Positions 36,356 through 47,504 of a stretch of 64,000 bases of DNA are shown here, one piece after another (position 1 is the stretch's first letter; every line of letters begins with the position of its first letter). The notes under the pieces were generated by a model. It made no database searches and had not been told where the DNA came from. It was given only the letters and a program-made list of their open reading frames with translations. Location: positions 22,708,727 through 22,772,726 of the forward strand of contig OY987245.1 of NCBI GenBank assembly GCA_963920765.1, read 5' to 3'. The translations under genes and the position numbers were made by a program. The stretch is from Ulota crispa. Its lineage: Eukaryota > Streptophyta > Bryopsida > Orthotrichales > Orthotrichaceae.

Positions 36356-37499
36356 TTAGTATCCTCCTTTGAGGTCATTGACGACATCGTAGGGAATGGG
36401 AGTGACAGTCTCTAGGGTGGAGGAATCAAGGACAAATCCAGCTCTGGGACCGGCAGGTTGGCGCTTGAGGTCCACAGTCTCCCCTCTCGCTTTAGCCTCG
36501 GCCTTCTTGATGTCATTGCTCTTGCGCCGCTCCAGGAACTCCTCCCGGCAACGTGAAGGCTGCACATGCTCAATGCGCACATGAAGTCGCTTCTGAATGA
36601 TCCTGTTTCCCACCTGCACCAATCAAACCAAAACAAATTACAGGTTTATCCTTGACTACCGCCACAAATACACATGACATACAAGCGAAAACACAACCTT
36701 ACGTAAAAGATAAGCAACAAACAAATAAACGAACAAATCCATAGGAAAAAAAAAGCCCCTTTCCATCCAAACATAAATGTTAGAAGTGCGTGTATAGTTG
36801 TTCAAAGAGAGCTACATGAGTATTATTAAGTGAAAAGCATATCAGACTCATTACAAAGTACAGACAAAACCATGCAAAAATTCCAGAAGATGCTTGAATA
36901 CAAGGCTTAAGCGCCTCCATTCAGAGGCTCCAGAGCTGTGTTCAAGTAAGGAAACCCTAGGTCGCGAAGCAAGTAATATAATGGAACTTCAAACCCCTAG
37001 AGGAAAAGGCAGATGCCACTTTCGGTGAAGAGGATAAAAGGTAGAGTGCAAACAAGGCACCAAGCTGCTAATTATCACAAAGTTCATTCACCAGTTGACG
37101 ATTAGCAGAGATGGCAACGGCTGAAACCCTAGACGCTTTTTTTCGCTTTGAAGCGATATTAAGCAGCACTTGCAAGCGCTGTAATAGCGTGACGGAACCC
37201 CAATCCCGGAAGGCCGAGCAAAGGGATGAGTGAAAGGGAGCGAAAGAGAGCAGCGTGCGTACCTGCTTGTTCATCACGACACCGACAGCGCGCTTGGTGA
37301 CGTTCCAGACGATGCCTGTGCGTCCGTGGTAGAACTTGTGCGGCATGCCCTTGTGGATAGCTCCGTTCACCTTGATGTCCACATAGTCGCCAATCTTGAA
37401 GGTTCGCAGGTAGACCGTCAAGGGGATGTAACCTTTGTGCCTGAAGGGCCTGGAGAACAGGTCCCTCGTGCGGGAACGGAGCCCATGACCAGCCGGCAT
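36356..37499 (-). CDS. RPL21: 60S ribosomal protein L21 (eL21), copy 1
   Basis: Two exons on the minus strand: 37499-37263 (79 codons) and 36613-36356 (85 codons plus TAA), with a 649-bp phase-0 GT-AG intron. The 164-residue product begins [15 protein letters not shown] and contains [57 protein letters not shown] and ends [18 protein letters not shown], the standard eL21 sequence and length. It is a component of the large cytosolic ribosomal subunit. An upstream ATG in the leader (37579-37581) opens a different frame and is unlikely to be used. The protein is identical to copy 2 at 61225. Confidence 0.97.
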
Positions 37500-37584
37500 C
37501 GCTGCTGCTTGGTGATGCGATCTCTGCACACACGCAGAAACGAGAGAAAAAGAGAAAGGGCGTCGTGTGCAGCGCTTGCATCTT

Positions 37585-37594
37585 AAACCCTAAA
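37585..37594 (-). promoter_or_regulatory. Telo-box of RPL21 copy 1
   Basis: AAACCCTAAA, about 85 bp upstream of the start codon. Telo-boxes are common in promoters or leaders of plant ribosomal protein genes. A GC-rich GGGCC-containing stretch (37663-37686) upstream resembles site II elements. Confidence 0.7.
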
Positions 37595-37741
37595 CTTGCT
37601 CCATCGGGTTGAAATTAGGTCTGGTCTTACCGAAGCTCATTCCGTGGCTTGGGTAACGTTTGTTGGTCCGGGCCGGGCCGGGGCCGGTTCTCTTTCCTTG
37701 GTGTGAAAGTTCTCTTATGTTGTTATGTACCTTGTACAGTA

Positions 37742-38924
37742 CCCAAAAGAAAGAGTACATAACATCTTTTATGGCGTCTAAACAAGTACGTATAACTCAT
37801 GTATAATAAAGAATACAAGTGACATTTCAATTTCGCATTTTTAATATGCAATTATCATGCAATCTTGATCAAGTATATCAAATTTTAGTTACCAAAATCC
37901 AAAATCCTATTTTTGGTAAATGGTTTTGTGTCAAAATCATGGTTTTACAAAAAATTGATTAATAAATAGTGGTGATGAACTTTTGAGATTTGGTTGCATG
38001 GATATGTAGGAGTCATCCATACACACATCTTTCTTTCAAACAAACATTTCCAAAAAGTTTCAAAATTCCTTCTATAGAGATATTAATGTTAGATCATGAC
38101 TAAATTTAGTAGACTACATATTTCTTCTTGGAAATTAGTTTTTGGCAAAAAAAACATATCATCATGTTTAAAGTTACAAACTTAATTGCAATGTATGAGT
38201 CAAATAACAAAAACTAATTTTCATGAAGAAATATGTATTTTACTAAATTTGGTCATGATCACCCTAACATTAAAATCTCTATAGAAGGAATTTTGAATTT
38301 TATTGGAAATGTTTGTTTGAAAGGAAGATGTGCGTATGATGACTCTTGCATAAGGTGTGTACACCCATAAGCATCAATCTAAGGGTTTTGAACAAGATGA
38401 GTATCAATAAATAACTAGCAAATCATAGGATCCTATTAGGAACAGAAAAATAATGAGTTGGCACTTTTGAATGTATTATTTGGATATTGTGAGAATAAGT
38501 TATGAATTTTTAAAGAGCAAACTGCCATTGCACCCATAACCACTTTCAAGATTTCATGTTCACATGTAATACATCCTTGTCATTACACCTATCCACTTCC
38601 ACAGATTTTCCAATATTTTCAAAGGTGACGCTTATGGGGACACTGACGCTTATGAATGTACATACCTTATCTATGCAATCAAATCTCAATAATTCATCAC
38701 CACTATTTATTAATCAATTTTCTTGTAAAACCATGATTTTGACACAAAACCATTTACCAAAAATAGGATTTTGGGTTTTTGTAATTGAAATTTGATATGC
38801 TTGATCAAGATTGCATGAGAATTGCATATTAAAAATGTAAGAATGAAATGTCACTTATATTCTTTGTTATACGTACTTCTTTGGATGCCATACAAGGGTG
38901 GTATGTAGACTTTCTTGAGGGTAC
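37742..38924. mobile_element. Mutator-like/foldback element 1 of a tandem pair (1183 bp)
   Basis: Starts CCCAAAAGAAAGAGTACAT and ends with the inverse of a GTACCCTCAAGAAAG sequence. The two halves are inverted copies of several hundred bp (for example CAAAATCATGGTTTTAC, TTGATCAAG and TCTATAGA parts on each side). TGTACAGTA lies on both sides (37733-37741 and 38925-38933). A TA element (38353-38667) sits inside one arm. Confidence 0.75.
38353..38667. mobile_element. TA-TSD element (AGGTAGG family), copy b (315 bp), nested
   Basis: Ends AGGTGTGTACACCCATAAGC and, inverted, AGGTATGTACATTCATAAGC; TA at 38351-38352 and 38668-38669. Internally it matches 58839-59152 (for example AATAGGATCCTA-like, CAAGATTTCATGTTCACATG and ATAACC segments) in inverted orientation. 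Confidence 0.8.
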
Positions 38925-38933
38925 TGTACAGTA

Positions 38934-39467
38934 CCCAAAAGAAAGAGTACATAAGTCCCTCTTGTGGGATTCAAAGAAGTTTGTGCAATGAATAATATAG
39001 TGGGCATTTTGTTCTTGCATTTTTTGTACATGATCCTCATGCAATCCCAGTCAAGTATACCAAATTTCAGTTACTAAAAATCAAAATCTTATTTTTGGTA
39101 AATTATTTTATGTCAAAATCATGGTGTTACAAGAAAGTTTATCAAAAAACATTGGTGATGAGTTTTTGAGATTTGATTGCGTGGATATGTAGGAGACATC
39201 CATATGCACATCTTTCTTTCAAACAAATATTTCCAAAAAAATTCAAAATTCCTTCTATAGAAATTTTAATGTTAGAGTGATCATGACCAAATTTAGTAAA
39301 ATACATATTTCTTCATGACACTTTTTTTGGTTATTTGGCTCATATATTGTGATTAAATTTATACCTTTAAACATGGTGATATGTTTGTTTTGCCAAAAAC
39401 TAATTTTTTTATAGTTCAAACTTCTTTGAACATAAGAGGGACTTATGTACTCATTCTTGAGGATACC
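38934..39467. mobile_element. Mutator-like/foldback element 2 of the tandem pair (534 bp)
   Basis: Starts CCCAAAAGAAAGAGTACAT and ends, inverted, with GTATCCTCAAGAATGAGTAC; the next part, CATAAGTCCCTCTT and CAAAGAAGTTTG, is shared by both ends. TGTACAGTA flanks it at 38925-38933 and 39468-39476, the left one shared with element 1. Internal sequence is homologous to the left arm of element 1. Confidence 0.75.
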
Positions 39468-39477
39468 TGTACAGTAC

Positions 39478-40960
39478 TGCATAGTGCATACTATTTCACA
39501 GTATAAAAGTTTTATTTTCTATTCATGTGTTTATTTTTATTTGGCTGTTAGTCATGTGGACTTTGTTTTAATAACAAAACCCTTTGTTTATACCCATCCA
39601 ATAGGATCACAAATTATTGATTAAAAAATTCACTAAAGTTGAGCCAATGAAAGTTTACAAACTCTGGATTACAAAGTGAGTGACTCTATGATCTAACTCG
39701 TAAGGGACCATTATTCCTTCAGGGGACAAACAGGATTCTGGGCATGTACCTATGGTTAAACTCTTTTGTGTGATTTTTTAAAACCTTTATTGAAGATGAG
39801 GAATTCAAAAATTTGCGTGGGTATTTAATTTTTCCTTCATTTCGACAATTATTGAAGAAGTTTTGCATGAGTGTTTGGAAAACAAAAGAGATTAGGTAGC
39901 CAAAAGCTTTTTTTAAAATAACGTTTTTTTAAGATAGTAATTTGAAATTGGTTCTTTAGATTTATACATATATGGGAAGCTTTGAATCATTCAATTTTGA
40001 TTTATGAGTGAAAAGTTTTAGTTTGCAAGCAGGTACATGACTTCCATACCTCCATTCCTTTTGCCTTTGGTGCTTTACTTTTTTGTGCTCTTTATGAATT
40101 TTGTTTTTGACTTCTTTTTTTCCAAGTTGTAGTAGACTAAGATTCCTTGGTTTTCACCGTTTGGATCAAAGTAATTCAGATTTTATATTACTCATAAATC
40201 CTCCAATTTTGCGTAGTGTATATGCAAATTTCATGGCCTTACTGCATTGCAAGATTTTAGAAAGTATGATTCACACCTTCAATTCATTTGAAAATTCTCC
40301 CACACTTACCTGACTTGGTCCTCTACATGGAAAAACTAAACCTCAACTTTGCATAGAGCAGTTTTTTTTATTTAGGGGCAATCAAAGGCTTTTGAAATTT
40401 TTGGGCAATAGAGAAAAAAACTTTTTTTTTTCACCTCAAATGTTAATATCTCACTTTTCTATATTTAGAATGAGCTGATTTTTTTTCACAAGTACCTCCT
40501 ATAGTCTAAGGCAAGATCTTGTGGTTAGATTTCCAAAAATAATTGTTTTTCCTACCTTTCTACCCATTCCCCCAAAAGTGACAATTTTCAGTAACTTTCA
40601 CTGAAAAAAGGGCTTGATCCTTTACAGGTTAAAATATGAATCTTGAATTTCAATCAAATCATAGTATTTCTTGCAAATTTTAGTTTTATGCATATGTTGC
40701 ACATATTCAATGGGATTGGTGAACATCTGCAATGAAGCATAGATTGAATCTTAAACTCCAACAAATTTTTAAAGGACACTTGATGTTTATTTTGGCAAAT
40801 AATGCATGTCGACTAAGAAATATTGCATTACCAATTGATGATACCAATTGGCACCTTAGATTTAATCAAAATCCATGTGTTGAGAAATATTTCGCACTAC
40901 ATTCCACATCTAGAATCTCACAAAAATCTAAGGATCTAGTTGGTTAAATTACAAAGTTGG
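39478..40960 (-). repeat. Duplicated block C, left copy
   Basis: Inverted and diverged relative of 60467-61009: TTCTATTCATGTGTTTATT, ACTTTGTTTTAATAAC, GGATTACAAAGTGAGTGACT and, after TTAA element T1 copy c, a stretch including GAATTTCAATCAAAT, AATGCATGTCGACTAAGAAATA-like and CTAAGGATC. A T1 element (39697-40628) interrupts it; the right copy has the empty site. Confidence 0.85.
39697..40628 (+). mobile_element. TTAA element, family T1, copy c (932 bp)
   Basis: Left end CTCGTAAGGGACCATTATTC (a diverged TIR) after CTAA at 39693-39696; right end followed by TTAA at 40629-40632. The inverted paralogue in block C at 60467-61009 lacks it and has a single TTAA (60774-60777) between the same flanks (GAGTGACTCT on one side, ATCTTGAATTTCAATCAAAT on the other). 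No coding capacity. Confidence 0.88.
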
Positions 40961-41208
40961 TATCACTTTGTTCCTTGTCTGATGCCTTGGTTCATTGCAA
41001 AATGCATGCATTGCAACAGTTTTTTCAAAATTTTGGAATTAGAAAGATGGAATTTTGCTCAACTATTGGGTTGAACATTTTGCTTGACAAGTCCCTCCAA
41101 TTGTTATTGCTTGAAGTATTTTAGACTTTCTATAAGGTTCCTATTTATCCTTTATGACCCAATGAAACGAGGATCTTACATAGAGGCGAGACTTGCAAAA
41201 AACATGTA

Positions 41209-41849
41209 CAGTGGTGCTTAGTTAGCGTCAGCCTTTGTAAGAGCAACAATTGAATAAGATCATAGCCTCACTCTCTTTTTGCTGAAAAGCATTGTATTAT
41301 GAGTTTGGTTAAGGTCAAGTGCTTGCATGTGGTCAATGTTTTCTTTTCATTAGTTCCCATTTTTACTCTTTAGTTAGAAAGGCATTTGATTAGTGTACCA
41401 AAAACATGGGTGGGAAAGCACCTCCAAAGTTGCAACCCTTAAAACTAGGGAAAGTAGCACAAATGGAGGGTTGTTTATGATCAATGCTTGAAGGCTACAC
41501 TCATTAAAATGGGAGATTGGCACCTCCCAAAATAACCAATTGAGTCATGAAACCTTTCAATTTTAGGTCAGTTTTGAAAGGTTTTATTGCAATTTAGCTC
41601 AAATCAAGCTAAATTGCAATAAAACCTTTCTAATTTTAGGTTAAAACTTTCTAATTTTAGGTCAAATTTGAAAGGTTTTATGTCAATTCAGCTCAAATTG
41701 AGTTGAATTGACATAAAACCTTTTGTCAAATTTCCTTTACATTACCTCTTATTTCAATGGAAAACTCCCATTTTAATGAATATGAGGTTCTTGGATAAGG
41801 TCAACACTTTTTACTAGCCCAAAGTGTTGACGCTAACCAAGCACCACTG
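41209..41849. mobile_element. Tc1/mariner-like TIR element with TA duplication
   Basis: Ends CAGTGGTGCTTAGTTAGCGTCA and, inverted, CAGTGGTGCTTGGTTAGCGTCA begin alike over about 22 bp with one mismatch. TA lies on both sides, giving TACAGTGG...CCACTGTA. A second TIR pair (ATTAAAATGGGAG, about 41502-41780) lies inside, so it is probably nested. No transposase frame. Confidence 0.65.
41576..41723. repeat. Two successive near-perfect hairpins
   Basis: 41576-41630 is a 24-bp perfect stem with a 7-nt loop; 41671-41723 is a second palindrome of about 26 bp per arm with one mismatch. Both start with AAAGGTTTTAT and contain AATT(T/C)AGCTCAAA, so one is a diverged copy of the other. They lie at the centre of the nested TIR element. 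Confidence 0.85.
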
Positions 41850-42377
41850 TACCAGTGATGCTTGGACAAGATCCACCTTTATAAAAGTAAAATTTGGAAA
41901 GTGTCAAAGTCTCACTTTCTTTTGTTGTTTCAAAGTTTGATTAAATGGAGTGTTTGTTTATGATCAATGCTTGGATATGATAAACCTTTCTTTCTTGCCA
42001 AAGACATTGACCTTATCCAAACATCACTATAATATGAAGTTTATTGCTTGAGGAGATTTTTGAGCTTCAGCAACTCTCACAAAACATAACTTCTCAAAAA
42101 AACATGATCTCCAAACAAAAGTGAATATGTAATAATAGAAGATGTATCCAAAAGGTGTCATAGTTTCTCCTTTAAGTAGACTTGGGGTCACTCGAGCAGA
42201 GACAAACAATATGAGTTTAATCTCTTGAAGTAAAAGTCACTTTTAAAAGTAAAAGTAACTCTTTGCATCTCATTAATGAATCCAATGAGCTTAATAAGCT
42301 CTTGACTCCAACTACTAGCCTTTAGACCTAGCAACCCTAGGAACCAACACAAATGAAGCAAGGTGCCTAATTTTTAA

Positions 42378-42617
42378 CCCCTGAGCGCCCAAGGGGCCAA
42401 AATATGGCCTCTTGGTTTTGAAAAATTTCCTTATTTGACCATTATAATCTTTTCAATGGTATAGTGAAAGGACGTATCATTTTCCTTGAAGCTCCAGGCC
42501 TATGTTCAATACTAATTAGTATAGTCAAATTTTGTGAATCTCTTTTAAGTGATAATTTGATTGGAATGAGTTCCAAAGGGTTTGGATTTGAGTATACTTA
42601 TGCTGGGCGCTCAAGGG
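42378..42617. mobile_element. TTAA element, family T3, copy a (240 bp)
   Basis: TTAA at 42374-42377 and 42618-42621; ends CCCCTGAGCGCCCAAGG and, inverted, CCCTTGAGCGCCCAGC. Homologous along its length to 59423-59668 (for example TGGTATAGTGAAAGGAC against TGGTACAGTCAAAGGAC). No coding capacity. Confidence 0.87.
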
Positions 42618-42621
42618 TTAA

Positions 42622-44638
42622 TAAGGGACCGCCCACATCACAACATCCACTCCTTCTAAGGCTGTACATCAATTGGCATAGTGGCATGTACCAATTTAGA
42701 ACTAGAAATGATGTGGGCATTCTTCAACCTTCAATCCTTTTATCTCGATTCCTCTCATGATTTGCACAAAGTATTAAAAATTGCAGAGCTTGCTTCCCAT
42801 CACAACTTCTCACTCAAGCAATGATGGTATGAAAGAAACAAGAGTGCGGCACATATGTTTCAAAAATGCAAAAATGGATATAAAAGCAAGCCTACTTTAG
42901 GATAGAAGTTGGGATCATAGAAGCCTAGGTTAATAATTCCATATTGAACCCACTATTGGTTTAAAAAAGGAAGCAAAATTACACGTATCTTGGCCTCAAC
43001 TTGTAAATAAATCTAAAAATCTTGGAATCAATTTGCAAAAGGGGCGACGTTATTTTGTGAGCGTAAAATGGTGAGCCTAAGAGCAGCAAGCCAAGATTTG
43101 GTGAGCGGGAACCAATTTTGAGCTCAAAATCAATGAAAGTACTTTTAAAAATAATTTTTATAAAAGATGAAAGTTTAAAATGCATAGTTATTGGGCCCCA
43201 TGTACATGGTTATAAGTGAAATTGAGTATTTTGACAAAAAATCTAGGCTCATGGGTCATAGGCCATGGCTTACAAATCCTTGTTCACAATATAGCATTCC
43301 CCATCCCACCATCTTGGAACTCAGGATTTGGTTTTCAAAAATGTTGGGATTGCAAATTGAAAGTACATTTTTTGGAAAAAGGTTAGTAAATCAAAGAGAC
43401 ATGCAAATCAAATTTCATTATATGACACTTTCTTAAAAAAGCTCTATACAATTATCATTTGATCTTGAGGTCAAATACTTATTTGAACTAGAGTAGAGAT
43501 ATTTAAACTTAATACCATCTTCTTAAAGAGGAATTGCTTCTTGAATTACATTATAAAATTTTCATAAGGTCATTTCAAAGCAACTCTTATCATAATTTAT
43601 AAAATTCTTAATGCAATTAGTCCTAACCCTACTATCAAATTCTAGATAAAAAAAAAGCTTGTTCAATAGATATATCTTGAGCAAATCATTCTTTGTGATT
43701 CTACGGTATACACGTGATCAAATTAATAGGGTATTTGATGTAGGCCTATTTATCTAAAATATGGTATCTAAAATGACCATATATTTATGTAAAATGCTCC
43801 GCGGGTCACATTTCTACTACCATATGTTTTTTTATAAATTCCTTCATTTGATTTTTGAATGGGGCTATTTTATGTATAAATATTGTTTGTTCAATTTTAT
43901 TCTATCTCCATTGTTCATAAAAAAAATCTTACTTTCTATTACATATGCACATATGGTATTTACTATGAAACCAATAACAACCATATGAATTAAAGGGTTA
44001 TTGTCCAAGTGGAATTTTTTTTTATCAAGTTTTTAGTATTTCTCAATTGTATGGTATGCATTTTAAAAAATTTAACATGGAGAGTAACAAACAACACTAA
44101 TTCTTTTACAACCTCTATTTGTCAAGGCTAATTTATCACCAAAAATTCCTACTACCTAATGTTTTTACATACCCTAATTTATATAGACTAAAGTACATAG
44201 TATTTCATGAACCTATAGTAGCTCTACATATAATGTTATTTTTTTGTCCTTTGCATTAAATGAACCCTATCTTTTAACTCACGTGGTTCCTAAAACACAA
44301 GCTAGTGATCTCCCCAAGAGCTATATCCATAAATTGAATTTTGTTTAATTTAGATAGCACAAGTAGATGAGGATGGTGTATGTGTTTGAAGATTATGACT
44401 CTAAGTAATCCTGCCTCACAAACCCCTAAAACTTTTTCTAAGCCACTTTGTGGTGGCTTGAAGCTTAAAGCCAAAAGAATTCTCATTGGATAGCAAGGTC
44501 ATTTGCAAATGGAAGGTAGTTACTTTTAACTTTCTTTTTTTTGCCCAAAAAGAGCAACTAATTGATTTAATTTTGCACAACCCCAAATCTTTATACCCAC
44601 TTGCTTGTTGGATGTGTTAGAAGGATTATAAGAACTTT
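42622..44638. other. AT-rich intergenic region
   Basis: No gene or element ends recognised in about 2 kb. Short frames lack domains. Confidence 0.4.
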
Positions 44639-44855
44639 CACTAGTAGAAAACTGCATTGAAACCCACTAAATTATGTCCAGTTGTTTTTGTTGAATTCCT
44701 TCTCTCCAATGCAGATTTTTGAGTTGGAATGAGTTTTTGCGCTGAAATTTTGCAAACTTTTGCATTATTTTGTTGAATTTTGCATTGGAAACAAGGAACT
44801 CAACAAAAAAAACTTGACATAATTTAGTGGGTATCAACACAGTTTTCTACTAGTG
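44639..44855. mobile_element. CACTA mini-element (217 bp)
   Basis: Ends CACTAGTAGAAAACTG and CAGTTTTCTACTAGTG, flanked by TTT on both sides (44636-44638, 44856-44858). A subterminal pair CCCACTAAATTATGTC and GACATAATTTAGTGGG extends the inverted repeats. Confidence 0.85.
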
Positions 44856-45145
44856 TTTGAAACAACCTATAAGAATATTGTCATTAAAAAATGTATCAAA
44901 ATCATTACAAACAACTTTAGCAAAAGCTATTTGAAATAGCAATGCTTTTTCAAAATCAACACCTAAACGAGATTTATCCATTTCAAACAAATGATGCATA
45001 TTTCCTCTTATTTCACTAAATAACCTCCTCAATTGGCCTCCAAGAGGGCCATACTTAGGGATCACATGATTATCCTTGTTTTCATTAAAAAGTGAAGCAT
45101 TTAAGTCAAATTTCCTACCACATACAAATCCTTATTTTAGCATTT

Positions 45146-45456
45146 AACGCATTATTTGTTAATTTGGAAAAATGAGCTGTCCTAATTTGTATTCACCTAA
45201 ATTTGAGATTGTCACCTTAATTTATGTGGAACTATATTCGTTAAATTCAGGAGGCCTCTTGAAATCTGCTTAATGAACTTTTTGTCCAAATTTTCAGATG
45301 TTAATGAACTTTTTGTCCAAAATGAGTGTCTTCTTGGAAGATATATATCTCATTTCATTAGAAAATAGTCAAAAGATTCCCAAACATGGCGTTCAATTCC
45401 AAAAAAACCAAATGTCCCACTTTGTAAGGATTTTCCAAATTAATGAATAACGCGTT
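45146..45456. mobile_element. 4-bp-TSD element, copy b (311 bp)
   Basis: Ends AACGCATTATTTGTTAATTT and, inverted, AACGCGTTATTCATTAATTT; ATTT at 45142-45145 and 45457-45460. Internal stretches such as TTCATTAGAAAATAGT and CAAAATGAGTGT recur in diverged form in the copy at 50238. Confidence 0.82.
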
Positions 45457-45747
45457 ATTTTCATTACAAGCTATAAAACTCACACTTCTGACATCAACAA
45501 AATTAGGTTGAAGTGTTTTTGATAATAAAGCTAAACTATGCATAATATCAACCCCAAAAAAATAGTGAATTTGAATTGAGATTATTTATTAAAATTTATT
45601 AAATACCATTTCTAGTGTTTCCAAGTATATTTTAGCATCCATGTCATAAAAATCACAAAGTTCCTAGTTTAAATTCCAAAATTATCAAATTTTATTTGAC
45701 CTATTTTATCATTTAGTGCAAATTTGGCTAAATTTCCAAAAGATTAA

Positions 45748-46667
45748 CCCCTAAAGGATTGAAGTCCCCTTGGAGGACAAATGGGATTTTGGGCATGTAC
45801 CTATGGCTAATTTACTTTTTGTGATTTTCTGAAACTTTTATAGAAGGTGGGGAATTCAAAAATCTACGTGGGCATCTAATTTTTTCTTCATTCTGACATT
45901 TGATGAAGAAGTTATGCATGAATTTATGAAAAACAGTGTTTGAGGGGCAGCCAAAAACTTCTTTAAAAATTTCATTTTTTTCAAATAAAAATCTGAAATA
46001 GGTTCTTTAGACTTATATAGACGTGGGGAGCTTTGAATCATTCAATTTTGATACATGAGATGAAAGATGAGGAGTTTATGTTTGCGGGCAATTCTAGATT
46101 CTCTACTCTAAAATAAGCTTTGAAGTCCTTTATTTTACTCAATTTTCAATATTTTGAAAAAAAAACAAAACCAAAGGATGTAGATTGTTTATCAAAACAT
46201 TATAACCGTTGGGATTTGCAATTTTCATTTTTATTATTAAATTCTTAACAATTTGGAGTTTTGACTCATTCTCTACTTCTTTTTACTTACTATTTTTTCC
46301 CATGTGTTGTATAGTTCCAACTAATTTGAAAATTCTCCCACACATACCTAACTTGGTCTCCTACATGGGAAAAATAAACCTCAACTCTGTGTAGAGTAAT
46401 TTTTTTGATCTAAGAGTGGTCAATGCCTTCTGAAATTTCTGGGCAGCAGCAAAAAAAATCTCATCTCCGCAATTCAGATGTAAATATCTCACTTGTTTTT
46501 GTGTAGATTGAGCTAAATTTTTTACCACGTGTACCTCTTGTAGTCTACTATAAGATCTTATAGTTGAATTCTTGTAAAAAACTTTTTTTCTTACCATTGT
46601 ACTTGCTTCCCCAAAAGTGGCAGGTTTTTGTGTTTTTCACAAAAAAAATGGCTTAGTCTTTTAGGGG
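45748..46667 (+). mobile_element. TTAA element, family T1, copy d (920 bp)
   Basis: TTAA at 45744-45747 and 46668-46671; ends CCCCTAAAGGATTGAAGTCC and, inverted, CCCCTAAAAGACTAAGCC. Shares GGGCATGTACCTATGGC with other T1 copies. No coding capacity. Confidence 0.88.
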
Positions 46668-46671
46668 TTAA

Positions 46672-47504
46672 ATCATAAAATGGCAAAATCTCCAAAAGAT
46701 TTAATTATAAAATGGCTGATTTCCAAAAACTATACTTTCATAGTCAGAGGTAAACTTTGCTACCTTTCATTTCATTTTTGCAATTTTCAAAAAAAAGGTC
46801 AACTAGCTTATAATTCAAAGTCAATTCTCCTTATACATTATTGCTAACCAAACCAACTAATTTGACCAACCCATAGCCAATCACCTAGTGTATACATTCC
46901 AAATAATGTTTATTACCAAAAAAATCTATAGTTCTTGGATTTAGAGCATCTTCACTTGTATTGTGAAACAACAAGTTAGGAAAACTTTTGGATGAAAAGG
47001 GAGCAATTGAATGCATGAACCCACCAAAATATACTCTTTGACATAGCAGAAATTGCATTTTTCCTCTGCACAACAACTTTTGCAATTACACTATCTCTTT
47101 AAACAATCAATAAGTTGAAAAATCAATGATGGAGAATCCATTTGCTTCGCAAACATATAGACATGTCATTAATTGAATATTATTTCACCTAATTGGACGG
47201 GTGGGAAAAACAAGCCATAAACGCTCGTAACAAGAAATACTGCATTTCCCAGTGACGGAATTTTCAAGGTCGACTGGAGATGCTCTAACCGGTGTACATC
47301 CCCATTTCACCGACTGGTTTTGACAAGTCAAGGATCCAAGCCTTTCAAGCTCTCAGATTCTCCCGGGAACGCTGCACGCGAAGTGGCTTTCACATCTTTC
47401 TGATCCGGAAGCTTCCTTTCTACCGCAAGAGGTCGGTTTCCTAGTTTGGGCTAATGGGAAGCTAAGGTCGGACGTCGTTTGTTTGTATTTGTTTGTCTGT
47501 ATTA
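46672..47504. other. Intergenic region with a possible Harbinger-like element
   Basis: GAGCATCTTCACTTG at 46944 and the inverse of GAGCATCTCCAGTCG ending at 47285 could be the two ends of a 342-bp element. The flanks are TTA and TAA, so the duplication is not exact and the call is tentative. From about 47200 G+C content rises towards the kinase gene. Confidence 0.4.

Larger units (their letters stand above)
35844..37714 (-). repeat. Nearly identical RPL21 block, left copy
   Basis: Inverse of 61010-62880 with positions related by x to 98724-x and no indel. One mismatch was noticed (37629 against 61095). It spans the whole RPL21 gene, its intron, about 200 bp upstream and 500 bp downstream. 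Identity stops abruptly at both ends, where diverged homology continues. Confidence 0.93.

Noticed and set aside
37068-37529. 153-codon frame covering RPL21 exon 1 and running into the intron (also at 61195-61656)
   Set aside because: Conserved eL21 ends at the GTACGC donor and resumes at 36613 (62111); the extension is intron read-through, and the start upstream of MPAGHG is not conserved.
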